Assembly: GCA_018242065.1 (NCBI GenBank)
Contig: JAFECQ010000006.1
Coordinates: 57,860-121,859, forward strand
Reading direction: 5' to 3'
DNA: 64,000 nucleotides
From: Pseudomonadota bacterium
GTDB taxonomy: Bacteria > Pseudomonadota > Alphaproteobacteria > UBA9655
Below are positions 9,313 to 19,322 of this stretch, piece by piece. Each line of letters begins with the position of its first letter. Positions within the stretch are counted from its first letter, which is position 1. Both the position numbers and the translations under genes were made by a program. The notes beneath the pieces are model-generated. The model did no database searches. It was not told the origin of the DNA and saw only the letters and a list, made by a program, of their open reading frames with translations.

Positions 9313-9759
9313 ATGACTGAAAAAGTCGAGATTTATACAGATGGAGCATGTCAGGGGAATCCCGGGCCTGGTGGCTGGGGTGTCATTTTACGTTGCAAAG
9401 GTCAGGAAAAAGAATTGTCAGGCTATGATCCCGCAACGACCAATAATCGAATGGAGCTTCAGGCGGCAATTGAAGGGATAAAAATTTTAAAAAGATCTGT
9501 AGAAGTTGATCTTTATACAGATAGCCAATATGTCCGTAATGGAATTACAAAATGGCTTTTCCAATGGAAGAAAAACAATTGGCGCCTTTCGGACAAAACA
9601 CCCGTAAAAAACCAAGAATTATGGGAAGAATTAGATAAACTCGTCCAAAGTCACCATATTTCATGGCATTGGGTACGAGGACATTCGGGGCATCCTGAGA
9701 ATGAAAGGGCGGATGCTCTTGCTCGCAGCGCTATTGAAAACGCTTTGAAGAAAAGTTAG
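9313..9759 (+). CDS. rnhA: Ribonuclease HI
   Basis: With the ATG at 9313 (AAAGGA 6 nt upstream) the 148-residue product carries the four catalytic acids at the classical positions Asp10, Glu48, Asp70 and Asp134. These lie in [33 protein letters not shown] and ERADALAR. An ATG 10 codons upstream is in frame but adds residues absent from the family. The enzyme degrades the RNA strand of RNA-DNA hybrids. Its stop overlaps the end of convergent dsbD by 4 bp. Confidence 0.95.
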   Translation: MTEKVEIYTDGACQGNPGPGGWGVILRCKGQEKELSGYDPATTNNRMELQAAIEGIKILKRSVEVDLYTDSQYVRNGITKWLFQWKKNNWRLSDKTPVKNQELWEELDKLVQSHHISWHWVRGHSGHPENERADALARSAIENALKKS

Positions 9760-11519
9760 GGATTTAGCCCTGCCTTTTTAAAAGCTTCAAGCACATTTCC
9801 AATAGTGAGAATTTCAGGTAAAGCAATTCCTTCCGGGCTTTGTGGTCCAAAGACAATGTTGAAGGGAATTCCGTAGCGGCCATGATCTTGCAAAAATCGA
9901 GTTATTCGTGGGTCCTGTTTGGTCCAATCTGCGCGCATCGCAATCACTTGAGGGTTTGAAAGTAAGCTTGTGATCTGAGAGTCATTTAAGACAAGGCTTT
10001 TATTCACAGCACACGTAACACACCACTCTGCGGTGGCGTCGACAAAAATGATCTTGCCTTGATTAACAAGTGAAGAAATCGCTGCGGGTTCAAAAGGTTG
10101 CCAAATATCAAGGGTGGAGTTTTCTCCCGCAAGTTCATGAGCTGGTCCAATGGTCTTATCTTGTAAAACCCATGACAAACTCCACGCGATTAGGAAAAGC
10201 GGCGTGGCCAATAGCCAAGCATTTAGGGAAGGGATTTTATGATGCTTTATCCAAAAAAGTGAAATCGCCATAAAAGCCAGAAGTGTACTTAAAGCCAAAA
10301 TCCAAAACGAAAGATGAAAGCTTAATACCCAACCAATCCAAACAGCTGTTAAGGCAAGGATGATGCCGAGTGCTCTTTGTAACCATATCATCCATATTCC
10401 TGGTTTTGGGAGAATAATAAAACGTTGTGGAAGAGAAGCGAGTAAGAAATATGGAAAAGCAAAACCAACACCTAAGCAAAAGAAAACCAAAAGAATATCA
10501 GTTGTTTGTCTTGCCAAAGCAAAACCAAGCGCTGTGCCAACAAATGGAGCAGAGCAGGGTGTTGCGAGAAGTGTTGCGAAAACGCCAGAAAGAAAATCTT
10601 TGACCCTCCCTTTCCCTTCGTGACTGATGAGCCACGTTCCAAATCCTGAAGGAAGATCAATTTCGAACACACCCCACAGACTTGCGGAAAAGGCAACGAG
10701 CACAAGGAATACAAAAAGTAAGAAATGAGGATTTTGAAAATGAATTCCCCATCCAAAAGCAGCTCCAGATTCTTTTAAGATAATGGTGATAAATGCTAGC
10801 AAAAGAAAGGATGTTAAAATTCCAAGTCCTGTTATGAAAAAACCTTGTTTGGCTTGTGCCATATGATTTTTTTTAGATTGTTTGATGAGAGACATCATCT
10901 TAAGAGAAAGAACAGGTAAAACACAGGGCATAAAATTTAAAATAAAGCCTCCCAAAAGGGCAATGAGCAGAAGAGTGAAAAGGGAAAGCCCTTCATAGGA
11001 CGTTTCCCATTTCTTAACAGCTTTAAAAACACTATCTTCTTTCGCATTTGGCTGTAGGGAGAGAACAAGTGTTTCCTCAATAGGGATACAAAGAGAAGAG
11101 CAAGCTAAAAGGGAAACTTTTACCTTAAGGGCAATAGGATCATTGAGTTGATAGGGTGTAATCTGAAGTGGGATCAGAGTTTGCCCCTCATAGACATAAG
11201 AAAGCTGCCCGTGAATATCTGTTTTCTGAGCTGGTGGCCATAATACTTTTAAGGTTTGAAGATTTGTTGAATTTTCCCAAGTGATTTGTGGCTCAAAACC
11301 TGCTGCGTCTTCCCCTTGCGGACTTGGAGCATAAACGTGCCAATTATGAGGGATAGATATGAGAAGACCAGCAAAAGCGTGCTCCCCTTTAATACCTCCG
11401 GCTACAAGTTTAAGCTCGATAGGTACTTTTTCTTCTGCATAAAGGGACGATGTAAGGAGAAAGAAGCAAAAAAGCCCTTTCATGAAACGATTGAAGATAA
11501 TTTTCATAAAATTTTGCAT
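9756..11519 (-). CDS. dsbD: DsbD-family protein-disulfide reductase
   Basis: The 587-residue protein has three parts. A signal peptide and periplasmic N-terminal domain contain a cysteine pair ([13 protein letters not shown]). A roughly eight-helix membrane core has the buried cysteines [11 protein letters not shown] and [12 protein letters not shown]. The C-terminal thioredoxin-like domain has [10 protein letters not shown] (Cys500/Cys503). The architecture passes electrons from cytosolic thioredoxin to periplasmic thiols. A DsbA-like oxidase is encoded at 29.4 kb, so oxidation and reduction are both represented. It is monocistronic and convergent with rnhA. Confidence 0.92.
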   Translation of the reverse strand: MQNFMKIIFNRFMKGLFCFFLLTSSLYAEEKVPIELKLVAGGIKGEHAFAGLLISIPHNWHVYAPSPQGEDAAGFEPQITWENSTNLQTLKVLWPPAQKTDIHGQLSYVYEGQTLIPLQITPYQLNDPIALKVKVSLLACSSLCIPIEETLVLSLQPNAKEDSVFKAVKKWETSYEGLSLFTLLLIALLGGFILNFMPCVLPVLSLKMMSLIKQSKKNHMAQAKQGFFITGLGILTSFLLLAFITIILKESGAAFGWGIHFQNPHFLLFVFLVLVAFSASLWGVFEIDLPSGFGTWLISHEGKGRVKDFLSGVFATLLATPCSAPFVGTALGFALARQTTDILLVFFCLGVGFAFPYFLLASLPQRFIILPKPGIWMIWLQRALGIILALTAVWIGWVLSFHLSFWILALSTLLAFMAISLFWIKHHKIPSLNAWLLATPLFLIAWSLSWVLQDKTIGPAHELAGENSTLDIWQPFEPAAISSLVNQGKIIFVDATAEWCVTCAVNKSLVLNDSQITSLLSNPQVIAMRADWTKQDPRITRFLQDHGRYGIPFNIVFGPQSPEGIALPEILTIGNVLEAFKKAGLNP

Positions 11520-11560
11520 TTGTAATAAACTTTTAACTTAACTTGTGGCATAAATATACT

Positions 11561-12151
11561 ATGACAGAAGAGATAAAATCAAAACAAGAAGAACTTTCAG
11601 GGTACATAACGGGACAGTTTTTATTAGCCATGCCCCATATGCAAGATCCTCGTTTTGAAAAAGCTGTCATATACATCTGTGGTCACGATCTTAATGGAGC
11701 CATGGGGCTTGTTATAAATAAACACTTAGGAGATTTAACACTTAAAGGTCTTTTAGACTACTTAAATCTTCCACAAGAGTCGATCAGACGCGATCTTCCC
11801 ATTTATTTTGGAGGACCTATAGATACAGGCCGTGGTTTTGTTTTGCACTCTGATGACTTTTCTCACCCAGGTACTGTTCCTATAGACAATCATATTTCTC
11901 TTACTGCTACAGTTGATGTTCTTCAGGCAATTGCTGAAGGTAGTGGACCAATATATTGTCTGCTTGCAATGGGTTATGTAGGGTGGGGGCCTGGGCAGTT
12001 GGATTCAGAGCTTCACAGCAATAAGTGGCTTCAAATTGAGGCTGACTCTGATATCTTGTTTAAAACACCTATTGAAAAAAAATGGGAAATGGCAATTGCA
12101 AAACTGGGTGTGAGTCCAGAAGCATTGTCTGAAGAGTTTGGGCAGGCTTAA
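11561..12151 (+). CDS. YqgE/AlgH family protein
   Basis: Starting at the ATG at 11561, the product is 196 residues; an upstream TTG (11543) would add six. It shows the family features GQFLLAMPHMQDPRFEKAVIYI near the start, GAMGLVINK, the YFGGPIDTGRGFVLH motif and the C-terminal AMGYVGWGPGQLDSEL. The family is widespread in Proteobacteria, with a conserved fold but no agreed biochemical function. It is a single gene convergent with truA. Confidence 0.93.
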   Translation: MTEEIKSKQEELSGYITGQFLLAMPHMQDPRFEKAVIYICGHDLNGAMGLVINKHLGDLTLKGLLDYLNLPQESIRRDLPIYFGGPIDTGRGFVLHSDDFSHPGTVPIDNHISLTATVDVLQAIAEGSGPIYCLLAMGYVGWGPGQLDSELHSNKWLQIEADSDILFKTPIEKKWEMAIAKLGVSPEALSEEFGQA

Positions 12152-12158
12152 CGCTCTT

Positions 12159-12896
12159 CTAAAATTCAATATTTGTTAAATAAAGACCACTTGCAGGAGC
12201 CGTGGGACCTGCAGCCCTCCTATCTTGAGCCTTCAGAATATCTTTAATTTTTTGGGGAGACCATTTGTTCTCACCGACACGTTTCAATGTTCCAACAATA
12301 TTACGTACTTGATGGTGAAGAAATGAACGTGCGTGCGCATGAATGCGAATTAACTCTCCCTCTTGCATGACGGAAAGAAGATCAAGCGTTTTTAAAGGTG
12401 AAGAGGCTTGGCATTGACTACCTCGAAATGAGGAAAAATCATGATGGCCAATAAGATATGAGGCGGCTTCCGCCATTGCATCGACAGAAAGAGGGGGGAT
12501 GACCCACCACGTTCGCGTTTGATCAAGAGCAGAAGGTGCTCTGCGATTTAAAATAAGATACTCATAAGATCGTGACTTCGCTGAAAAACGGGCGTGAAAT
12601 TCAGACGTAACTTCTTCGACAGCTAATATACTAATGGGTTCAGAACGCAGCCGTTTATTGATAGCGCCTTGAATAGCAATGGGTTTGTAGGGCTTAAAGA
12701 TATCTAGGTGAGCAACTTGTCTTTTTGCGTGTACACCCGCATCTGTTCGCCCACTTCCCCAAATTGTGACTGCTTCTCCAAGAAAATCTGCAAAAGCATT
12801 TTCAATGGTTCCTTGCACGGTTGGAAGCCCTTCTTGCCGTTGCCATCCAGCAAAAGGAGTCCCGTCATATTCAAGAGTAAGTTTAAAACGTGACAT
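12159..12896 (-). CDS. truA: tRNA pseudouridine(38-40) synthase TruA
   Basis: The TruA core is complete: KLTLEYDGTPFAGWQRQ at the N-terminus, the catalytic aspartate in GSGRTDAGVHAKRQ, and HHQVRNIVGTLKRVG near the end. I chose the ATG at 12896, which begins MSRFKLTLEYD as the family does and overlaps fmt by 14 bp. An alternative ATG at 12923 has an AAGGGG only 2 nt away and adds nine residues. The enzyme isomerises uridines in the tRNA anticodon arm. It is the last gene of def-fmt-truA. Confidence 0.93.
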   Translation of the reverse strand: MSRFKLTLEYDGTPFAGWQRQEGLPTVQGTIENAFADFLGEAVTIWGSGRTDAGVHAKRQVAHLDIFKPYKPIAIQGAINKRLRSEPISILAVEEVTSEFHARFSAKSRSYEYLILNRRAPSALDQTRTWWVIPPLSVDAMAEAASYLIGHHDFSSFRGSQCQASSPLKTLDLLSVMQEGELIRIHAHARSFLHHQVRNIVGTLKRVGENKWSPQKIKDILKAQDRRAAGPTAPASGLYLTNIEF

Positions 12897-13827
12897 GAGA
12901 AAGGTATTTCGAAGGTAGTTCATAACCCCTTAAGAACTCATCTACGGAAAGAGGTGATCTACCAACCTTTTGTAACCACAATGGTCTGAGAGCTCCTTCT
13001 TTGCATACGATCGTGAATTGATCATCTATAATTGTTCCAGGAGCGTCGGAAAACTTTCCAGGAATAACTTCTGCTTCAAGAATTTTGATGCGATCTTTTC
13101 CGATTTCAAACCACGTCCCAGGCCATGGATTTAAAGCTCGAATTTTGCGACCAAGGACAACAGCTGGTAGATGCCAATCTAACTTCCCTTCTTCTTTTTT
13201 TAATTTTTCTGCATATGTGATACCCTCTTGAGGCTGAGGAACCGGTTGTAGCTTCCCTTCTAAATAAAGAGGAAGTGCTTCTAAAAGAGCTTCAGCACCG
13301 AGATGAGTAAGTGTTTCGGTGAGAGAATGGGTGGTCGTTGTTGGATAGATGGGCGTTTTCTTCATGAGTAACGTGTCTCCTGTATCAAGTCCAGAATCCA
13401 TTTTCATGATCGTAACACCCGTTTCTGTATCTCCTGCAAGTATGGCACGTTGGATGGGTGCGGCTCCCCTCCATCTTGGAAGAAGAGATGCATGAATGTT
13501 AAGAGCTCCTTGTCGTGGAGATTCCAAAATTACTTTGGGGAGAATCAACCCATAGGCTGCTACAATCGCTATATCTAAATTTAGAGATCTCCATTGGTTT
13601 TGCGCATCTTCTTTTCTTAATGTTTCAGGTGTTAAAACAGAGATATTTAGTGATTCTGCAAGTAAGTGAACTGGGCTTGGTGTGACTTTATACCCTCGCC
13701 CGACGGGTCGTGGAGGCTGAGTATAAACGGCTACAATTTGATAATGGGTTTTCAAAAGAGCCTGAAGAATGTGAACGGCAAAGTCAGGAGTTCCCATAAA
13801 GGCAACGCGTGCGGTGTGTGAGTTCAT
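12883..13827 (-). CDS. fmt: Methionyl-tRNA formyltransferase
   Basis: The 314-residue protein carries the formyltransferase signatures VAFMGTPDFAVHILQAL, the catalytic NIHASLLPRWRGAAPIQ and GVTIMKMDSGLDTGD, followed by the C-terminal tRNA-binding domain. It formylates initiator Met-tRNA using 10-formyl-THF. It lies 3 bp after def, the deformylase that removes the group, forming the classical pair. Confidence 0.97.
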   Translation of the reverse strand: MNSHTARVAFMGTPDFAVHILQALLKTHYQIVAVYTQPPRPVGRGYKVTPSPVHLLAESLNISVLTPETLRKEDAQNQWRSLNLDIAIVAAYGLILPKVILESPRQGALNIHASLLPRWRGAAPIQRAILAGDTETGVTIMKMDSGLDTGDTLLMKKTPIYPTTTTHSLTETLTHLGAEALLEALPLYLEGKLQPVPQPQEGITYAEKLKKEEGKLDWHLPAVVLGRKIRALNPWPGTWFEIGKDRIKILEAEVIPGKFSDAPGTIIDDQFTIVCKEGALRPLWLQKVGRSPLSVDEFLRGYELPSKYLSHVTF

Positions 13828-13830
13828 AAA

Positions 13831-14346
13831 CTACCTTTTTTTTCTTATTTCTTTACGAAGTTTATTCAAAATTAAATTACGTTTGAGTGCTGAAAGGTGC
13901 TCAATGAATAAGACACCATTTAAATGATCAATCTCATGCTGGAGACAGTCAGCCAAGAGCCCACGGGCTTCTAAGAGCTGTTTTTGATTGTTTTCATCCG
14001 TATAAGATACGCGAACTTCTAAAGATCGAATTACATTCTCATAGAAACCAGGGACAGAAAGACATCCTTCTTTCGTTATTTGTGTATCTACTGAAAACCA
14101 TTGAAGTTCAGGATTAGCCATGAGAAGAGGCTTAAAGGGGATGCCATTTCGTTCCCCTAAATCAATAACCACGATCCTTTTGGAGATCCCAACTTGAGTG
14201 GAAGCAAGACCGACGCCGTCATTATAATATAAAGTTTCCAGTAAACTATCCATAAGCTTACGTATCCCGCTGTCAACTTTCTCAACAGGGTGTGCTTTCG
14301 CTAAAAGCCGAGGATCAGGAGCTGTTAAAATTTCTAAAAGTGCCAT
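13831..14346 (-). CDS. def: Peptide deformylase
   Basis: The 171-residue protein contains the three deformylase motifs: GVGLASTQVG (45-54), EGCLSVPG with metal ligand Cys95, and QHEIDHLNG with His137, catalytic Glu138 and His141. The first motif has Ser where Ala is commonest (GxGLAAxQ), a tolerated variation. It removes N-formyl from nascent proteins. It is the first gene of def-fmt-truA. Confidence 0.97.
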   Translation of the reverse strand: MALLEILTAPDPRLLAKAHPVEKVDSGIRKLMDSLLETLYYNDGVGLASTQVGISKRIVVIDLGERNGIPFKPLLMANPELQWFSVDTQITKEGCLSVPGFYENVIRSLEVRVSYTDENNQKQLLEARGLLADCLQHEIDHLNGVLFIEHLSALKRNLILNKLRKEIRKKR

Positions 14347-14464
14347 AACAATATCTTAAAAAATATCCTTAATCTCTTTAAATGATAGATATTCCATACA
14401 TAGAACACGTAATTATAGAAATAAAAAAATGCAAGAGGCTAAAAAAAAATTACAATGTGATTTT

Positions 14465-14484
14465 CCACGAATTTACATTCGTGG
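14465..14484. other. Perfect 8-bp hairpin
   Basis: CCACGAAT-TTAC-ATTCGTGG lies about 50 bp after the stop of the small exported protein gene (minus strand) and about 120 bp before def. Only AAAATC, not a T-run, follows on the minus strand; a poly-T tract comes about 15 nt later. It could be a weak terminator or a regulatory site. Confidence 0.4.
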
Positions 14485-14531
14485 TGCCTTCTTGCTGAAC
14501 TCACTTGCATTTGAATGTACTATTAATTCTA

Positions 14532-14819
14532 TCAACGTTTAAAGGCTTTATGAGTCTCATCTTGTGGTACAGGATTCCTGGGGGGTATGATGTGACAATA
14601 TTTACACTGAGGGGGAAGTTCTTCTTGCTCTTTAATATGGATTAACACAGGTTCCGTTGACGATTGAGAAGCACTTTCTTTCTTTACCTCTATGGGTGTT
14701 TTAAGAGTATTCTCAATCTCAATTGAAGAATTAACAGAACTTTCTGAAACAACAACAGTAAAAAGACTTAAGGCAATGATGCTCGTCATTAATGATGAAC
14801 TAAAGTTAGAGATATTCAT
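14532..14819 (-). CDS. Small exported or membrane-anchored protein with a CxxC motif
   Basis: The 95-residue protein has an N-terminal hydrophobic segment (SLMTSIIALSLFTVVVS, about 9-25). A Ser/Glu-rich linker follows, then a C-terminal PPQCKYCHIIPPRNP motif whose CxxC could bind metal or form a disulfide. No family is recognised. It stands alone between hldE and def, followed by a hairpin. Confidence 0.55.
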   Translation of the reverse strand: MNISNFSSSLMTSIIALSLFTVVVSESSVNSSIEIENTLKTPIEVKKESASQSSTEPVLIHIKEQEELPPQCKYCHIIPPRNPVPQDETHKAFKR

Positions 14820-14894
14820 TCAAAGCTTCCCTGAAAAAAGTTAACAAAGCTTAACATAAGACTAAACAATGTTGCCAAAAAAGAAAAGAGTAAC

Positions 14895-16346
14895 TTAGGC
14901 ACTCATTTTAGTGACGAGGCGGGAAGTGCTTTCTCCTTCCACAAGATTAATCAAAAGAACTTCTCCGCCGTAACTTTGCACGAAAGAAGCACCAACCACA
15001 TTTTCAATCTTATAATCAGCGCCTTTTACAAGAACATCCGGCTTTAAAGTTTGAATGAGCTTAAGGGGCGTGTCTTCCTCAAAAAGAACGACAAGATCAA
15101 CACTTTCAAGAGAAGAAAGAACAAAAGCGCGAGCGGATTCTTCTTGTATGGGACGTGTAGGTCCCTTAAGGCGCTGAACAGAATTATCCGTATTTAATCC
15201 TATGACTAAACGATCGCCTGCTTTTTTAGCTTGCCTTAAAAGTGAGATGTGACCTGGATGAAGGAGGTCAAAACATCCATTTGTAAAAACAATACGATTC
15301 CCCCGGCGTTTCCATTTTTGAATCTGATTAAGAGCGGTTTCACATGAAACAATTTTTTTCTCATGAGCGAGTACTTCTTGAGCATGAAGAGTTGTGAGGA
15401 ATTCATCTGGATGAACAACAGCTGTTCCCACTTTTGCAACAACAATACCTCCGGCAGTATTTGCAAGTTGCATAGCTTTAGACATGGAAGTACCTGCAGC
15501 AAGGCTAACCGCTAAAGTTGCTATCACTGTATCTCCTGCACCTGAAACATCGAATACTTCTAAAGCTTGTGTTTGCAAATGCTCGATAGTACCTGAGGCC
15601 TCAACGAGAGTCATTCCTTCTGATCCTCGTGTGATGATCATTGCTTCAAGATTGAGATCGTTGATCATTTTTTGAGAAACATCCACTAAGTCTTCCTGAT
15701 TTTGGATAGCTGAAAGTGTTGCTTGTTCTAATTCTTGACGGTTAGGTGTAAGTAGGGTTGCTCCTTTATAACGCATGAAGTCTTGCCCTTTAGGATCGAC
15801 AAGAATTCGTTTGTTATGGATTTGTGCCTCATGAATAAGAGATTGAAGAAGAGCAGGAGAAAAAAGGCCCTTTGCATAGTCTGAAAGAATGATAAGGTCA
15901 TGAGATTGAACGTGAGCTTGAAAGAGAGCTAAAAGCTCATTTTCAGTATTAACATTTAAAGGTGTTGTTTGCTCCCAATCCGTTCTTAAGATCTGCTGAT
16001 TTGCAGCAATAAAACGCGTCTTTGTTGTTGTGGCCCGATCTTCATCAACAATAAGATAAGAATTAACCTTGGGAATGCTTTTTAACAATTGCTGGACTTG
16101 TGATCCATTTCTATCTTTTCCAATAACAGAAAGGAAAGTAATAGAGCATCCTAATGCTTCAAGATTTCGGACGACATTGCCAGCGCCTCCTAAAACTGTA
16201 GCTTCCTCTTTAATATGAAGGACAGGTACGGGAGCTTCTGGTGAAATACGGGAAGTTGTTCCTCGGATGAACTGATCAATCATAACATCGCCTACACATA
16301 AAATGCGGGCTGAGGAAAAAGAATTTATAAGTTGCGTATCATTCAT
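14895..16346 (-). CDS. hldE: Bifunctional heptose-7-phosphate kinase / heptose-1-phosphate adenylyltransferase
   Basis: The 483-residue fusion has an N-terminal PfkB-type sugar kinase (GDVMIDQFIRG, GGAGNVVRNLEALG, and the anion hole FDVSGAGDTVIATLA). Its C-terminal nucleotidyltransferase has FTNGCFDLLHPGHISLL. It phosphorylates D-glycero-D-manno-heptose-7-P at C1 and, after GmhB acts, adds AMP to give ADP-heptose for LPS inner core. Its start overlaps gmhA by 8 bp; gmhB is at 19.3 kb. Only the epimerase HldD is not seen here. Confidence 0.96.
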   Translation of the reverse strand: MNDTQLINSFSSARILCVGDVMIDQFIRGTTSRISPEAPVPVLHIKEEATVLGGAGNVVRNLEALGCSITFLSVIGKDRNGSQVQQLLKSIPKVNSYLIVDEDRATTTKTRFIAANQQILRTDWEQTTPLNVNTENELLALFQAHVQSHDLIILSDYAKGLFSPALLQSLIHEAQIHNKRILVDPKGQDFMRYKGATLLTPNRQELEQATLSAIQNQEDLVDVSQKMINDLNLEAMIITRGSEGMTLVEASGTIEHLQTQALEVFDVSGAGDTVIATLAVSLAAGTSMSKAMQLANTAGGIVVAKVGTAVVHPDEFLTTLHAQEVLAHEKKIVSCETALNQIQKWKRRGNRIVFTNGCFDLLHPGHISLLRQAKKAGDRLVIGLNTDNSVQRLKGPTRPIQEESARAFVLSSLESVDLVVLFEEDTPLKLIQTLKPDVLVKGADYKIENVVGASFVQSYGGEVLLINLVEGESTSRLVTKMSA

Positions 16347-16947
16347 GTAAACCTAATCTATATTCAAGAGCACCAATAAGCATTTGTCCGAGAGTAATAT
16401 GCATCTCTTGTATGCGAGCGACTGTTTTGGAAGGAACGGCTAAAATTATATCTACGTTTCCGTGAAAATTTCCTCCACTTTCTCCAGTAAAACCTATTGT
16501 TAGCAGTTTTCTGTTCCGAGCTTCTGCAAAAGCTTGCAGGATATTTGGGCTTGTTCCTGACGTTGAAATGCCAATTGCCACATCTCCTTCCTGACCAAGT
16601 GCTGCGATTTGACGAGAGAATAGATCTGTAAATCCAAAGTCATTACCAATTGCTGTAAGAACAGAAGTATCTGTGGCTAAAGACAAGGCTGGAAGAGCCT
16701 TGCGGTTTTTTTTAAATCGAACTGTAAGTTCTGCAGCCAAATGTTGGGAATCCGCAGCGCTTCCGCCATTACCGAAAAATAATAATTTTTTCCCATGTTG
16801 AAGGGCAAAGGCTGCTGTTTCAACACATTCAGTAAATGCCGTAAACATAGCTTGGTGTGTATTCTGAGCTGCGTGAAGATGCTCATTCCATTCATTTTCA
16901 TAAAATTGACGAAGGTTAAAAGAAGCTGAGTATGAAGATGACATCAT
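16339..16947 (-). CDS. gmhA: Sedoheptulose-7-phosphate isomerase
   Basis: The SIS-domain protein (202 residues) contains FFGNGGSAADSQHLAAELTVRF, AIGNDFGF and GISTSGTSPNILQA, all typical of GmhA/LpcA. It converts sedoheptulose-7-P to D-glycero-D-manno-heptose-7-P, the first step of ADP-heptose synthesis. It sits between the zinc-ribbon gene (stop 3 bp upstream) and hldE (8-bp overlap). Two adjacent ATGs are possible starts. Confidence 0.95.
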   Translation of the reverse strand: MMSSSYSASFNLRQFYENEWNEHLHAAQNTHQAMFTAFTECVETAAFALQHGKKLLFFGNGGSAADSQHLAAELTVRFKKNRKALPALSLATDTSVLTAIGNDFGFTDLFSRQIAALGQEGDVAIGISTSGTSPNILQAFAEARNRKLLTIGFTGESGGNFHGNVDIILAVPSKTVARIQEMHITLGQMLIGALEYRLGLHE

Positions 16948-16949
16948 TT

Positions 16950-17600
16950 TTAAAACTCAACAGAAATTTGTTGCGTGTCTTCTACTTTAGGCCGTGAAGC
17001 TGTTTCGAAATGGATCTGCTCGCCTGGCAATAAGGAATTTTCCGAAAGTCGATGCTCCCAATAATCTAAAACACAGGCTTCACTCTTTAGGTCTTTGCAT
17101 TTTTGATGAGAATTTGATCCCAGAACCTTAATTTTAAGAAGAGGAATAGGTCGTACTTGAGGAGATGTGTTCGTAATATCCCCACTGACTTGAATCATTT
17201 CAATTAAACCTTCCTGATGGGTTAAAGAAGCTGCGTTAGAAATGGACAGACCTTCTCCGGGAAGAGTTACGTGTAAACCAATGAGATTGTATAAACGCTC
17301 GGATTTCGGCCAGAATTTTACAATATAATCTCGTCCAAAACTTAGAAAGCTAAAAGTAAAAATGATGAGTGTCAAAACCACAACCCACCCTAGCCAAGAT
17401 GTTCTTTTCTCTGGCGTAATTTTTGAGTCTATCGCCATGTCCATGATGCCCTTAAGAGGTGGGGGGGTCATAGGCAGTGTCTCTGGTACTTGATGCCAAA
17501 TATGTTGACAAGCAACACACCTAACTTGCCTTCCGTTTTTCGGGAGCAAGCTCTCGTCAAGCATGTACCTCTTAGAACATTGGGGACATACAACAATCAT
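16950..17600 (-). CDS. Zinc-ribbon membrane protein (MJ0042-type finger, DUF3426-like)
   Basis: The 216-residue protein starts MIVVCPQCSKRYMLDE and has VRCVACQHIWHQ, a CxxC...CxxC zinc ribbon of the MJ0042 type. A single membrane helix follows at about 90-110 (LGWVVVLTLIIFTFSFLSF) and then a beta-rich periplasmic domain with GDITNTSPQVRPIPLLKI. The finger faces the cytosol by topology. It heads the gmhA-hldE unit and is divergent from ftsE; the function is unknown. Confidence 0.85.
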   Translation of the reverse strand: MIVVCPQCSKRYMLDESLLPKNGRQVRCVACQHIWHQVPETLPMTPPPLKGIMDMAIDSKITPEKRTSWLGWVVVLTLIIFTFSFLSFGRDYIVKFWPKSERLYNLIGLHVTLPGEGLSISNAASLTHQEGLIEMIQVSGDITNTSPQVRPIPLLKIKVLGSNSHQKCKDLKSEACVLDYWEHRLSENSLLPGEQIHFETASRPKVEDTQQISVEF

Positions 17601-17748
17601 AAAAGGAATCCCTCTTACATAACTTCTGCTTTGGTTATATGCTCTTTATAAAAATGGTGCAAGCTAGACGATAGGTTTATTTTATGTCATTTTATTTGTT
17701 GTGAAGGCATTAAATGGCTTAACGATGTTTTTTAAGAGGAAATTTATT

Positions 17749-18456
17749 GTGTCCGAATTAATTGCACAATTAGTAGGAGTGGGTCATCACTATGAAGAAG
17801 GCCCTGAAATTTTTAAAGGAGTAACGCTTTCTATTGAAAAAGGAACCTTCCATTTCCTTACGGGGCCAAGTGGCTCTGGAAAGTCTTCTTTTCTTAAAAT
17901 TTTATATTTAGGGCTTAAACCAACCTGGGGGAATGTTAAACTTTTTGGTAAAGATACGTATAAAATGCCCTCTCATTATCTTCCTCTGCTCCGTCAAAAG
18001 ATAGGTGTTGTTTTTCAAGAGTTTAAATTACTCGATCATTTAAGGGTGGTGGATAACGTTTCTCTTCCCTTAAGAGTGAGGGGCATTGAAACTAAACGGA
18101 GCCTTAAGCACGCTCGAGAACTTTTGGATTGGGTGGGGCTTGGTGATTGTCTTGAGGCTTACCCAACGACTCTCTCAGGCGGACAAAAACAACGGGTAGC
18201 AATTGCCCGCGCAGTTATTACGCGACCACAACTTCTTTTGGCTGACGAGCCAACAGGAAATGTGGATGATGATATGGCAATGAAACTTCTCTATCTTTTT
18301 GAAGAGTTGAATAAGATGGGGACAGCCATTATTATTGCAACGCACAATCAAAGGATTCTCGAAAAATTTTCTTATCCTCAGCTTTTCATTAAAGAAGGAA
18401 TGATTAATAAGGAGGAGCCTGTTCTTAATCTTCCTAAAAAGAAGGCCGTTTCATGA
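17749..18456 (+). CDS. ftsE: Cell division ATP-binding protein FtsE
   Basis: I chose the GTG at 17749, which has AAGAGGA 8 nt upstream and gives a family-like start; in-frame codons at 17701 (GTG) and 17725 (ATG) add residues without support. The product has Walker [10 protein letters not shown], the Q-loop [17 protein letters not shown], the signature [14 protein letters not shown] and Walker [13 protein letters not shown]. FtsE is the ATPase of the FtsEX complex, which couples division to peptidoglycan hydrolase activation. It overlaps ftsX by 4 bp. Confidence 0.95.
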   Translation: MSELIAQLVGVGHHYEEGPEIFKGVTLSIEKGTFHFLTGPSGSGKSSFLKILYLGLKPTWGNVKLFGKDTYKMPSHYLPLLRQKIGVVFQEFKLLDHLRVVDNVSLPLRVRGIETKRSLKHARELLDWVGLGDCLEAYPTTLSGGQKQRVAIARAVITRPQLLLADEPTGNVDDDMAMKLLYLFEELNKMGTAIIIATHNQRILEKFSYPQLFIKEGMINKEEPVLNLPKKKAVS

Positions 18457-19322
18457 ATAATAGACATGACTTACCTTTGAAAGATGATGCGGCTGCTCGT
18501 TTTGTTCCCGCCATTATCGCTTTGATGGTTTATTTGGGAACGCTCTGCTTTGTCTTTACTCTTTTTTTACTTCATTCAACACACTCATGGGAATCTCAGC
18601 TTACAACCGACTTAACTATTGAAATTCCTGTATTTCAGGGTATTGCTTCTGCTCCTCTAGAATCGCGTGTCCTACAAGTTGTGACGCAAACGCCAGGAGT
18701 TCAAAGAGCTTTGACTGTTTCTCAAGAAGAAATGATACATATGTTTCGTTCTTTGATTGGTGAGGATGTAAACATAGATTCATTCTCGTTGCCTATTATG
18801 ATTGATGTTTCATTTGATAGAAAAGAAATTGTTGATATAAAAGGTCTTGAAACCCATCTAAAAAGCATCTCTCCTCATATCCAAGTGATTGATCATCGAG
18901 CATGGCAAAGTCAGGTCTCAAATTTAATTCATACGAGTGTTTTTTTAGCTCTTATGATAACGTTTCTTATCTTGCTTGCGGCTCTTGCAACCACGTGGTT
19001 TGCAACGCGTACGGGTCTTTTAATTCATCGTCAAATTATTGAAGTATTAAGCCTTATTGGCGCAACAAATGCTTATATTGCAAAGCAGTTTCAAATCAAT
19101 ACTCTTAAACATGGTTTTATTGCGAGTTCTATTGGTTCTTTCTTTGCTTTTGTAACTTTTTTTGGGCTCTCGGCTTTGTTTGAAAATGAGAATTTTTCTG
19201 TGTTATTGCATTCATCCTTTTTCTTTTCAGCTCTTAGTGTTTTTATATTGGCTCCTTTTGTTACAGCCTTTTTGATGATGGTTTCGGCACGTTTTGCAGT
19301 TATGAAAGCTCTTAACTTATGA
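18453..19322 (+). CDS. ftsX: Cell division membrane protein FtsX
   Basis: The 289-residue protein has the FtsX topology: one N-terminal helix (VPAIIALMVYLGTLCFVFTL), a ~110-residue periplasmic loop, and three C-terminal helices including the GLLIHRQIIEVLSLIGATN segment shared by FtsX/permease proteins. It overlaps ftsE and gmhB by 4 bp each, consistent with translational coupling. Confidence 0.93.
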   Translation: MNNRHDLPLKDDAAARFVPAIIALMVYLGTLCFVFTLFLLHSTHSWESQLTTDLTIEIPVFQGIASAPLESRVLQVVTQTPGVQRALTVSQEEMIHMFRSLIGEDVNIDSFSLPIMIDVSFDRKEIVDIKGLETHLKSISPHIQVIDHRAWQSQVSNLIHTSVFLALMITFLILLAALATTWFATRTGLLIHRQIIEVLSLIGATNAYIAKQFQINTLKHGFIASSIGSFFAFVTFFGLSALFENENFSVLLHSSFFFSALSVFILAPFVTAFLMMVSARFAVMKALNL

